This document shows, one piece after another, positions 45,891-57,100 of a DNA stretch of 64,000 nucleotides; the stretch's first letter is position 1, and each line of letters begins with the position of its first letter. A model generated the notes under the pieces. That model saw only the letters and a list, made by a program, of their open reading frames with translations, ran no database searches and had not been told where the DNA came from. A program made the translations under genes and the position numbers. Location: the NCBI RefSeq assembly GCF_022539665.2, contig NC_081334.1:2170001-2234000 (forward strand). Reading direction: 5' to 3'. The stretch comes from Daphnia carinata (lineage: Eukaryota > Arthropoda > Branchiopoda > Diplostraca > Daphniidae).

Positions 45891-45977
45891 AATATGTTTG
45901 AGTAATACAAAGTCGTTATTGTGTATTATTTTCACAGCGCAACAACCAATAATGACTTTATGTTACTCAAACATATT
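45891..45977. repeat. Small inverted repeat (hairpin) inside right arm
   Basis: Mirror of the hairpin at 34,035-34,121; stems 45,891-45,921 and 45,947-45,977. Confidence 0.85.
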
Positions 45978-46409
45978 ATTTATACCTAAAACAAGCAATT
46001 ATTCTCATTGCTATTAGAATTACATTCATTATAATTGTTGCAGCACAAAATGCAAAGTTAATAGTAATAGTATAATAATGAAGTTAAGTAGAATATAAGA
46101 AAATAATTATTGTATGTTATATTTTAATAAAATAAAGTTATTAATTTAAAAAATCATATATTTATATGGCTAGAATGCGTAAAGTTGTATTTAGAAAATT
46201 AAATAGGAATCTGGCCGATAGATGGCCATAGCTGTAAAAAAGAAAATAAAAAGCCGAAATTTTTTTTTTTTTTTTTGGTAAAACGGATTGCCATATCTAC
46301 TTACCGAAAGCTGATTTACTAGTATTTTGCCTCGGGAATCACCCCATTTCACACCAACTCGGCCGACACTCAGCTATTCTGCTTTTCCCAAGAAGAGATT
46401 GACACAACC

Positions 46410-48394
46410 TTACCTTTCAGCAGATACGTAATCGGGGACAGTCAGTCGGATGTTTCGCATCCCCTTGTTGATGGTTACGCAGAGCCTAGGGAAACCTTAC
46501 ACTTTAGCAAGGCAAGGTAGTCCTCGTAAACCTACTGCCTGGTGGCTGACTGCTGGTGTATTTTCTGGCGTAATGTAAATTAACAACATTAAGTAACCTA
46601 GAGAGAAAAAAATATTAGAAGGAAACAAAGATGGTTCTTAATGTTCTCATAAAAATTATACCTTGATAGGTCTTACGATTTTTGAAAGACTTAACAGAGG
46701 ATGATGGCTATTACAATTACCAGCAACTCAACTATGTATATGCACCGTTGAAAATAAAAATTTAAGCAAAATCGGAATTACAATTAACAGGCGGTCAACT
46801 ATTTTCACGTTCACCCGCAAATGCCTAGCACTCCTCTGGTTGTTGAGTTGGCTGGTGGCACCTTATAAGTGAGAAACCGATTGTAAACGAAAGAAAGTAA
46901 TACCACTAATGTTATTCCTTAAGGAAATTTCTCGGGCGTAGCTTTTTTAACCCAAAGGGTTAAGTAACGTAGGACCAAAGGAGTTGATATCAAAATCACA
47001 CCTGATTTTGAGTGTTCATAGATGTTCCAGTAGCAATCATTCCTGGATCTTTCAGTAAATGCATAGAATTTCTGATTATTACCAAAGGATAACTGCTGCA
47101 GTGAAGAAGTTTCTGGAATGCTAATGAAGATCTTTTATACATGGTGCCCATAAAACATCATATTACCGTTTGAAAGACAACTTCCTTAGATCAAGGGCAA
47201 AATCAAAACTTTGCCAGTCCTTATGAACCCACTCCCTTGTGAATGCTGGTGATTTTTTTTTGTATAAGTTTCAATATTATCCATGTGTTTTAACTGCTGT
47301 AAGTACTAGCTGTAATTGTTCCACTGTAATGGAAGTCATCAACAAGTGCCCTGGACAGAAAAAAATTCCTATCAGAACAAAACAGTCTACAACTTACCTT
47401 ATAGAGACCAAAACAAAAATGGATGGTTAGTGTCAATACTAAAATCTTAATCTTTCAAAGACAACAAAATTTGTCCTTCTCAAAATGAACCAAAAATTAG
47501 CATCATCTAATGATTCACAAGTTAGTAATCACAGATTACGGTGGGCAAGTGGAAATTGAAAAACACAATACACACCTACCAATGTGAGTCGAAATCCCGA
47601 TGATATTCCTGATTGATGTGCTTCACGACACTTCTAGGTTTTGTAATAAACTTATGTCAATGCTTTTAAATTATTTTGCATATCTTTTATCTTTTCTCTA
47701 ATTAGCGTACCTTGAACAGTGTTGAAAAATGAGTAAATTTAATGGCGAAAGTCCCAAAAACCACGAGGTCAAGAAGTAAAATCTAGCGAGGAAGGCAGAC
47801 AGCAGGCTGCACGCGTTAAGCAAACTTAGAAATGTATGACAAAAAAAAACTAACCCCATGAGCCACGGTTTAAGGCGCCTCTTGTGGACACAACGGTCAT
47901 TACGAGAAACTTCATCCGTCACGAATAAAATGTTTTAATATCCCTATTATGTATCCCTTTTTCGTCAAATTGTTCGACTTTTAAAATAAACCCGACAAAA
48001 TAAGCCAATCTTTGCACGAATGAAAGGGAACTGAGTTAAATCTACTAAAGGATGAGATAAGCTAAAAAGAAATACCAAAAGGGAAACAAAACAGCAACAG
48101 ATGCGGAACTAACTAAATAGATGTGTCTGTAGAGAGCTGTCCTACAGGGTAGGACAGCTGATAACATATGGATGGCAAGGAAAAAAAACGGCAAAATGAC
48201 AGAATATGATCCTATACATCGAGCAACCTATTTCCTACCATTAGATGCTGGCGCGTAATAAAATAAAATAATAAATAAAATTTTAAAAAATTAAAAAACC
48301 ACCATTTTACTTGTGTCGCGCCAGTACCTTCTGGTAGAAAGCTGGGTCTGCGTAAATCGGGGACAAGCCCTACATACCATACAGTCACCACCGT
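46410..48394. other. Region between palindrome and PCBD gene
   Basis: No gene is supported. It contains a third partial copy of arm sequence (47,765-47,936) and a moderately GC-rich stretch at 46,430-46,560 with short self-complementary pieces that I cannot assign. Confidence 0.5.
47765..47936 (-). repeat. Third partial copy of palindrome-arm sequence
   Basis: It matches 45,655-45,842 in direct orientation (and 34,153-34,365 inverted): shared pieces include gaggtcaagaagtaaaatct, gagccacggtttaaggcgcc and tcatccgtcac. It is more diverged and lacks about 20 bases. This part lies upstream of the helicase remnant, i.e. in its likely promoter region. Confidence 0.85.
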
Positions 48395-48400
48395 TTTATT
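48395..48400 (-). promoter_or_regulatory. Candidate poly(A) signal AATAAA for PCBD
   Basis: tttatt on the plus strand, i.e. AATAAA about 280 bases after the PCBD stop codon. Confidence 0.4.
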
Positions 48401-48675
48401 AAACACAATACCTGTTCAATTCTCGTCGATCGACCAAAACTTTACATTTTCTTGAGATACATCATACCTTGCATTGTGCCATTTAAATTTTTTTTCTTCA
48501 GAAACAAGGTTTACTATGTATTTTTTTGTTGTTGTAAGCCTGTAATAGAATATAAGGTGAAGCAATAAGACAAGCATTTAGATCATTAACAGCGAAATAA
48601 ACCTGGACACCAAATTATAAAGAATTGACAACCATTCCTTGAAGACAGTCAGTATCTCTTACACTAACTTTACTT

Positions 48676-49118
48676 TTAAGAAGATTTGGCTTTCTCAATG
48701 AAACTGGCAAGTTTCACATCTTTTTGGCTGAGTCCATTGACATCATGCGTGGAAAGGGTGATTTGGATTTTGTTGTAGACATTGAACCATTCAGGGTGAT
48801 GATCCATCTTCTCTGCTTGTAGTGCCACCTTAGACATAAATCCCCAAGCCTGTCAAAAGTAAAATATTTGTCAATAGGTTATCGTGCAAGCAAAATTGAA
48901 GTTTGAGTTGTGCTACCTGGTTAAAATCCTGACAAACAAATTCTTTGTAAATGGCATCTCTGTTACTAACCAAAGTCCACCCAGCTTCATGCAAGGGAGT
49001 TAAAAACGTGGTTCTCTCCTCCTCAGTTAATTTAGTTGTTGCCTAAAATCCATTAGTTAATGACGTTTTTCATACGACAATAAGTATAAATGAACACAAG
49101 GAAATCAGAGGTTACCAT
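48676..49118 (-). CDS. Pcbd1: Pterin-4a-carbinolamine dehydratase (PCBD/DCoH), complete, 3 coding exons
   Basis: Coding exons 49116-49118 (ATG only), 48917-49042 and 48676-48849 join in phase to 100 residues, close to the roughly 104 of vertebrate PCBD1. The segment [14 protein letters not shown] carries the adjacent histidines and the EW/NVYN signature of the active site, and [18 protein letters not shown] is the typical N-terminal helix. The enzyme dehydrates 4a-hydroxytetrahydrobiopterin during aromatic amino acid hydroxylation; the vertebrate protein also stabilises HNF1 dimers. The first coding exon is just the start codon, followed at once by a GT donor. The neighbouring transporter on the same strand is 2 kb upstream, so the genes are separate. 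Confidence 0.93.
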
Positions 49119-51090
49119 TTTCTTTCCGCGTTGGAACGTATGTGACCAACTTAAGGAAGGGGCAAATAGAAAAGACCTCTTCAACAAATTCCGGGTCACT
49201 ATGCTCATTTATGGCCTAGCTTCGAGCAAAACTAAATATTGCCTCGAAATTTTTGAGATCAGACGTTTAACTTCGCCTTCTGGGCTTTTAGCGCAATATT
49301 TTGGTAGTTTCAGCCAGCGTTGCCAATTAAAAAAACACTCTTTATAAAAAAAATTAAGAAAAAGTTGAAAAGGGTTTTTAAATACAATAAATTGGAACAC
49401 GTAGAATTAAATTTGTAATTAAAAAAAACAATCAAACTGCATTCTACGATTAACATATATTCACTTTCGTAGTAGTAAAGTTTGTAGTTTCCCATGTAGA
49501 GGCACCTAGTGGATTTTACTTAAACTACTCGCTAAATTCTAGGCACGCTTGTACTAAAATATTTAAAAAGAAGTTTACGATTAATACATTCCTTAAACGG
49601 TGTTAATTGAAAAAATTCTAACGCCAGGCTTTAGTTACATTCTCAAGCCAAATGCCAGCTACCCAAACCGTATTTTTAGTGTTGCTTCTTCTCTACTGTG
49701 ATATCCTCTATTGTATTAGTTAGAAACTGAAAACTAAAAAGATTATAAAATTCCTAACAAATTCACTTTGACAGGTACTACTTCTAATGAAGAAATGTTA
49801 GGTGTTGTTTCTGTTTAATACGTATTCGTCATGCGCCTGATATCTACTGTGTTTCGCGAAGCAACTAAATTGTTTTATTACCACTACATCTATTTTGGAG
49901 CCAAAATCGAACTGGCGTGATTTTGTGATGGGAACTAGCCTGACACTTTTCAAATGAATAATGTTTGATGCATGGTGTGCTTAAACCCCCCAGATTATGG
50001 ACAGGGATTAAATCATACACTTTGAATAAATAGCACAAACGCAACTTGCATTATATATCCTTTGTATACTGTATAGATGTGTGTATGTAAGAGCATGGCA
50101 CTTGCCCAGCAGCAACATTAACGAGCGCATCCATTTCATTTCCGTCATTTCATAACACGAAACCAAAAAGGGCAACAAACTCTCTTTGGAGGAGAATTTT
50201 AGAAACATTGTGCGCATGCTTGTGTTTACAACAACAAACCCCTCGGCTGCTGGTGAGAAACGAGGAGACGGGGAGGATAGGCTAGAAAAGAACGAAAGAA
50301 AAAAAAATGAAAATGGAAAAAAAAAAAAAAAAAAAACAAGTAGAAAGAAACCATGGCTCGCGTTACATGACGGGTATAGTGCCTTGCATCAGAGGGGCTT
50401 GTCATAAACAAGCAAAATGACCACGTGGTTTAACATTTCATAAACTTCCAGCATGGGCTCGCTAACAATTGGAGATACACAAGATTTATCGAAATAGTTG
50501 CAGCATTTTTACAGGCATAAAGCGATGAGATAGATGGATGCGTAACAGGTTAAGCCATTAGAGTCCACCATCAAAGATTTCAATTACGATCGCAATGGAG
50601 GACAATATAAGTCCACAATTTAACACAACACACACAAAGAGATGAAAAAATAACTCTGAAAGAGCAGCCACCTTTGATAGAATGTACCTTTTGATAAAAA
50701 CAAAAATAATAATAATAACAATAATATGAAGATGAACGTCATGTCACTGCAATCCTTTGGTCACAAACACAGGATTCAAAGATCGCCTGCAGTATTGACA
50801 AATCACTGGCCACTGGCAACAAAACACACACAAACACACTCAATCATCAGCACCGAACCAGGAGATTTGAAGGACTCGTTATTGTTTGCCTCTTAGAGAT
50901 TTCTTCATTATCTCCGTCATACAGCCCGCTTAAAACGCTGGCCCTCGTCACCAATCTGCGGTGACCGGAAATGGTATGGGGGAGGCGTTCATTTTTTCTT
51001 CTTTTGGGAGGATGGTAGGGTAGCGGTTCTTCTTGGTTTTAATATTCATTTGTCTAGCAAAGCAGCATGTTGAGGAATCGTTTATAATCA
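49119..51090. other. Intergenic region / likely 3' UTR of the OATP gene
   Basis: No gene supported. It contains an A17-18 tract near 50,319 and AT-rich sequence. The part next to 51,090 is probably transporter 3' UTR. Confidence 0.5.
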
Positions 51091-54000
51091 TCACAGAGTG
51101 CTTTCATATTGGACGGCCAGTGGTGCGGAAGGAGCTAGCTGCTCCATTTCGACGCAGGGCGGAGTCTCGTCCTCGGGGAAAGTAATCTTGTCGGCCTTGT
51201 ACCAGACGACCAGGTCTACGAAGAACGCACAAAGCATCAACGCTCCTGTCGTACCTGTATGTAAATTAAAATGTAAAACAATTGAAATAGATAGATAAAC
51301 ACAAGCCTGGAAAAAAATAAACAAGCAAACAGTAAAAGTCAAACGGAAAATGATACCGTGAAACGAGACTCGGAAGGTTTTGGCGTCATAGAGCCAACAA
51401 GCACCTTGTTCGCCGCATGTCTTTTCCCATACAAAACAGGCTGAGTCGACCACAGCGCCGTAAATAATTGGACACGGCACGTTGGCTTAAAAAGAGAAAG
51501 AAAAAAATTAGCAATGCTCCTCACTAACGAAGCGCGTTCTTTTGTTTTTCTTTAAAGGAAAATACCAAACAATCCAATGGCAAATTGAATCAACCCGAGA
51601 GCCATAGCTTTATCTTTGGCGTGTACGCATCGAAGAGTAAGCAGCATGGAGCCCACCTCACTCGTTGAATGTATCAAAACAAACAGCGAAAAGATTCCAA
51701 TATACCAGATGTAGTTGTTACATTCAAGGTGGCAGTAGCCTGAAGTAGCCGTCACGCCCACATCGAGACATTCGCAGTTGGAGTACTGTCAAAATTACGA
51801 AAATCAGTGTACAATAAGGCTATTGTAATTCATTAAATGAGTTCTATTTTACCTCGGTGCTTCCCACTTGTCCACCGACGTGGGTGAGATTGGCGCAACC
51901 GGCGTGACAGGCTGAAAAGTAAGTTTCACCCGTCGATGTACAAATAGGAGCAAACACGCTACTGTCACATTCACACGTCCGATTGCAAGGTATTTTGATT
52001 GTCATTCCGCTGGTCAACAGGAGGGACGGATAAATGTGTTTTTATTTCATTTTTAATTCTTTCATGTTGGTTTTACCTATCGGTTTGTTCCAAACCAGAG
52101 AAATCACTCATCGGACATCCCAGTAACATCAGCAGAGCCATCCCTTCAAAACCAAACAAAATATTTCATTAGGAAAATCGAAAAACATGAATAATTGTAA
52201 TGAAATTACCAATAGCATAAAGAAGTGCAGTTAGGGCTATCCACGCCGCAACAAATTTGGGGCTGGGTTTTCTTAGACGAATGAACACTCCACTGAAAAA
52301 GATGCCAATACCCATTACTCCAATACCGCCGATACCTAAATACAGAAAAAGTGAAAAGCCATGAGCCAATGAACGTGACTAATTTCACGTTAACTAAAAA
52401 AACGAAATATGCAACGAACCAGAGATCATGTTGGCGGAGTGGGCGGTCATTCTGAATTGCGATTCTAGATATTTCGGAAGAAAAGTGTAAAGGCCCGCCA
52501 CTGGTAGAATATGGAGGACGCTGCTAGCAGTTCGAAAGAGAAGGATATCATTCTTCAAGAGCCGACGAATGGCTTTAGGAAAGTCTTTCAAACTGGGGTT
52601 CTTGCTCCGCATTGCAGACACTTGTTGCACTTTGGGTTTTGCTTCTGGCGACGCTATTTTACCATTGACTTGTTTCTTATGCTGGCCAGTCCGCTTGCCC
52701 TTCCTGGGCAACCGCCGTGGAAAGGCAAACATGGAAAAGGAAGCCAATAAAATAGTGGAAGCGACGAAGATCATTCCTATTTTATAGGTTCATTCGTTAG
52801 GCGATTGAATTGCTGAAAGTTTTTTTGAAAATTAAAACTTTACCAAGCCACCACGCCCCGATCCAACGAGGATCTTTTGGCGTAACGTCAGGTTCGACTA
52901 ACGGATCCACATAAATTGACGTGCACAACGAGCCCAGGACGAAGCCAAAGACAGGTCCCAGAATCTTGACACCAATGTTTATAGCTAAATTCGAGAAAAC
53001 AAATTAAAATTAAATACATTCTTAAACGGGATATCGTTAACGTAGTATTTTTATACCGAAATAGGTAGGAGATTCTCGATTTGCCACATTATCATCCATA
53101 TATGGGATACCAAGTGTTTCGACGGCAGTCCGGCCCATGCCGATACCCAAAAGACTCAAGAAAAAGAAAGCCAAAACAACTGTCGTCGTTCGTGAAATGG
53201 CCTGTTGTTTGCTACTCTCTGTAAATATACGGAAAAATATTAACTAATTAATGAACAATTTCTTTAAATAACACGAACACAGAGGAGTTTACAACTTACT
53301 AGCGCATTGCTCGTTACGTTCAAGTTCAGATATTTGCGGGCCCAAGCTGAGATTGGCATTCTCCACCTGTCGGCAGATGAGATCCATTTCCAGTTTTTGT
53401 GGACCTGAAAGACGAGAAGGATCCATCGGTGCAACTAAACTGAGTCCGCTTTGCAGATCGGGCGATAACATAGAAGAGAGTGACGAAGAGGATCCCGTGT
53501 TGGGTTTGGTCCTCCAAAAGAGAAAATGGGGTAGGGAGCAGAGTGCGGCGGAGGCGCCAAAGAGAACCATACCCCAGCCGATCCATTTGGGACGGTGGCC
53601 TTGGCCACCGTAATAAGTGAGAAGGAGAGCGCCACCAATTTGTCCTATTTCGGTAGCGCTCATGATGATACCAGTCGTTTTCGACTGGATTTGGAAGAGT
53701 TTTTCGATTGTGGTCAGCACGCTGACAAAGTACGTGTAGAACATTCCCTGGAGTACGCAAGCCAGACAGAAGACGGCCAGGAACATCTGTTTGGAGGCCA
53801 GCGGCTGGAGCCACGCGGGTGAGAAACACGGGCCGAGACCGCAGAGTAGCTCCTCGTCTTCATCTTCTTCGCCATCGACGTCCATGTTAGTAGCGGGATG
53901 AACAGCGTCGCTGCCGCCATTTAGCCGTTTGATGACCGGCTGACTGACGACCGCCAACCTGTGAGATTCATCATCTTTTGGACTGAAGGAAGGGCTGTTA

Positions 54001-54170
54001 TCCAAGCCATTTTGCCCCATTAGCCTGTCTGATCCGTTGGGTGCTATGGGCCAACCCGGTCCGCCTCCACCTCCGCTGCTACCTTCGATCGCTCGGTGAC
54101 TCAGCAGGGCAGGATCAGAGTCATCCGATGTTGGAAGCGGATCGAAGCGGGAAGAGCCTCGCTTCACCAT
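51091..54170 (-). CDS. Organic anion transporting polypeptide (OATP/SLCO family), complete, 10 coding exons
   Basis: Exons (5' to 3'): 53300-54170, 53057-53218, 52844-52984, 52420-52776, 52210-52335, 52077-52143, 51853-52009, 51566-51785, 51357-51485, 51091-51254; all phases agree, 2,394 bases, 797 residues. A 115-residue acidic, Gly/Ser-rich cytoplasmic N-terminus precedes the membrane segments (first near residues 128-150). The OATP signature RWIGAWW lies near residue 385, and a Kazal-like extracellular loop with paired cysteines (CNRTCECDS ... YFSACHAGC) near 580-640. Such proteins import amphipathic organic anions, including steroid conjugates; in insects one member (Oatp74D) imports ecdysone. 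I cannot assign the Drosophila orthologue (30B or 74D types are candidates). The ATG at 54,168 is chosen because an acceptor (gacag) lies 17 bases upstream at 54,188, so exon 1 begins with a short 5' UTR. Confidence 0.93.
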
Positions 54171-57100
54171 CGTCACAACCGATTGATCTGTCAATAAAAA
54201 TGTGGAGCAAAAGAAATGATCAGTAAATAGATGGAGTAGCTGAAAATCAAAGTGCCGGTGCTAGTCGACAACGCAGACTAAATTTTCTGAAGGAGATCAG
54301 CGAGTTTCATGACCTAATAATCAAATGCTGCTCTAAAAATGCGGAAGCGAAAACGAGACGACAGTCAAGGCTAGTAAATCCACGTGATCCAGCATTTTCT
54401 TAAGGTCGAAAAAGGAAGAAAAGGGGGAACAGTTGCTAATAAGATTCGCAACCGTCTCTACAGTGAAGAAAACAACAACGCAGTCAAGGGTAATGTTCCA
54501 GTGTCGGTTCACTATGGTTCCTCGCACTTGGCACAAGAAGGCCCGCATCCTCAGTAGGTTAGCGCTAGCGCAAATTGAATTACCACCAAAAAGAGCCCAT
54601 TTAAATTTGATAGTTTCAGCCGGCTCCGTTTACATGATTTTAGGAGGGCAAGAGCAAGGCCAGTAGTTCCCATCGAATGAAACCAGCCATTTTGCGAGCG
54701 TCTAAAAGTTAGAAGTCCGTTCTTTTTTGAAGAATCAAATGGCACGTATGAAGTATTAGCAACAAAAGATTTTGTTTAAGAAAAAAAAAACGGATTCAAT
54801 GGACTAGGAAGAAAGAGGAGAAAAGAGACAGAAGAATTCAGGTCAAGGGTCATTGGACTTTGGTTGGGAACGTCAGGCCGGAAAAGGAATTAATCGGTAA
54901 AAAAACTGACGATGCACACTGTACTACTTTTTTTCGGAGAAGAATTTGAATCTATGCGAATCGCAAAAGAAGGGAAACATAAATGAAAACGAAACAGCAC
55001 GGCGAAAAAAAAAACGGATCGAATTACGTGCTGCTGACTATGTTGTGCGTCCCGGCTGCTTTTGTAAATAAAAGCCGAATGAAACAAATCCATTCACAAC
55101 GGTCGGGAATAACACGTTTTTGCATGATTGACAGAAACAAAACAAAAACAGCGCAAGTCAGAGGTTAGTTTCGGGAGAGGGCAAAGAAAAAAAAAAAAAA
55201 AGGCCTGAATGGCACATCGCGGTGGGGGGTTGCGCTAATTCGGCCGATCGACTGCCATATAGAGAAAAACCTTGGCTTGCGCGACTCAATTCTTGGTCAG
55301 CTGTGTGGGTCGGGCTCCCGGGGTATTTTGACATGGAAAGTATCTTTCACGCACCAAATAGCCCCTCGTGTCTCGAGTGATAAGTCTTGGCCTCGATTCT
55401 CGTTCCGACAGCCGACACCAAACGGACGGAGAGGAGTGCACGGCGGCCAGTTAAAACCAGACAAACGGAAAGACAAGGGCCTCGGAAAATAAAATAAAAC
55501 GACATGCAATTACGATGCACTATAAATACAAAAAATCTAACTCAACACATATTTCTACCCTACAGCCATTTCTCAGCTAACCTCGAAAACAAAAAAATAA
55601 TTTTTTGTGTTCCGAACCGCCATGGTGGCAGTTTTCTCCGCTGCTCTCTAGTTTTCTTTTTTCGTTATAGGTGCGCCCCAGCAGCTAACGATAAACTTGG
55701 TCAGCTGTTTTTTTCGTGGGGCGATTCTACTCGAATGTTAAAACATTCGAGCCCTCGGCTTGGCAATCGGCACCGACCGTTGACTAGCGACAAACACATG
55801 TTGGGAAAGTTTACAATAACACAAACTTTTTGGGATGTATGGGCATCGTCAGCACGATAGTCCTCAGATTTGACCTTACAAAGACCGAGAGAAAGAGACC
55901 GCCAAAACAGACGGGATCAATTATGTATGTTTCGACAGTGGGATTTTTTTTTCTTCTGGGAGGAGGGAGCAATCTGGACCCAGAGATTAGCCAGCGGCCG
56001 CTCTTGTTCGAACGAGTGAAAAAGCAGTAGCAACAAGAGCGACATCATCGACCTTGGTTTTTCCTATGGATAATGCACCCAAAATTGGAAAGACTGTACA
56101 AGAAACTGTGGCTGGGCTGATCCAGCGTTTAAAAAAAAAAAAAAAAAGAAGAAGAAAACGATAGGGCGAAAGAAAAAGGAGATACGTAGTTAAAGATCAT
56201 TTATTCATCGAGTGAAAGTCCCATTCAGACGATGACGTCAGAACTAATCTTACTGCATCAGCTAAGGAAATCAAGAGTTTTCACATCACTAAAACCGCCA
56301 TTTTCGTTTTTTAAAAGGTACGATGGATTGGAAAATTTTCGCGAATCGATCCTATCCACGCTCCCAAGAATGATCTCAAGAAAGAGAGAAAAAGGATTCG
56401 CACGCTAACACGTTGACGTTGTTATCCAAAATAATCTTCCGCTCAGCCGGTACGCCCGGCTCATTCCCAGGTAGAATGAGGTCACATAAGTCACCTGACG
56501 CAGACCCCATTTCGTTTCTGTCTTTCCTCTTTCTGTTTTCTTAAAAGAGACGATATCAAGATAAATTCCAACACGAAGTCCTCTTCGACAAGTCAGTTCT
56601 ACCCTCCCCTCCTTAAAAAAAAAATCGGTTATTTGTTCACCTTCATTTCTACTAGGTCGTTGTTGTTTTTCTTTTGTTTCTGCTTGTTTATTTGTTTTGT
56701 TTGTTTGTTTTTTTTTTTTCGACAGGGGAAGGGCATTGTTTTTTTTTGTTTGCTAACTGCTAAAGAACAGCGTGACTATCGTTCACTTTGAATCTTCGTT
56801 TTTTTTTCTCCCCCTTGCCCTCCAGGAGACAGTGGTTTCTTGCAAATTCTAAATACAACGAATCGCTAGCCAAAAGAGAAAGGATAAAAAAGAAATAGAA
56901 ATCGCCTACCCCAAAGGGGAGGAAAACGCAACGTCTGGAGAATGGCACACAAACAAAAAAAAATAAAGGAATAACTAAATGAATGGATTCGTCTCCGCAA
57001 CACACAAACCACACACCCTTAAAGCAGACGGAACAAGGCAGGTGTGGAGGTGGTCCAATCTGGGAGGAAAAAGCAGTCCGTGATTCCTCAAGAAAAGCTT

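Larger units (their letters stand above)
42272..46409 (-). repeat. Right arm of the large inverted duplication
   Basis: Reverse complement of 33,590-38,251. It is about 520 bases shorter, mainly between 42,545 and 42,900. The outer edge is aagagattgacacaacc and the inner edge aaccaatcaccagacaag. Beyond both edges the flanks are unrelated. Confidence 0.93.
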
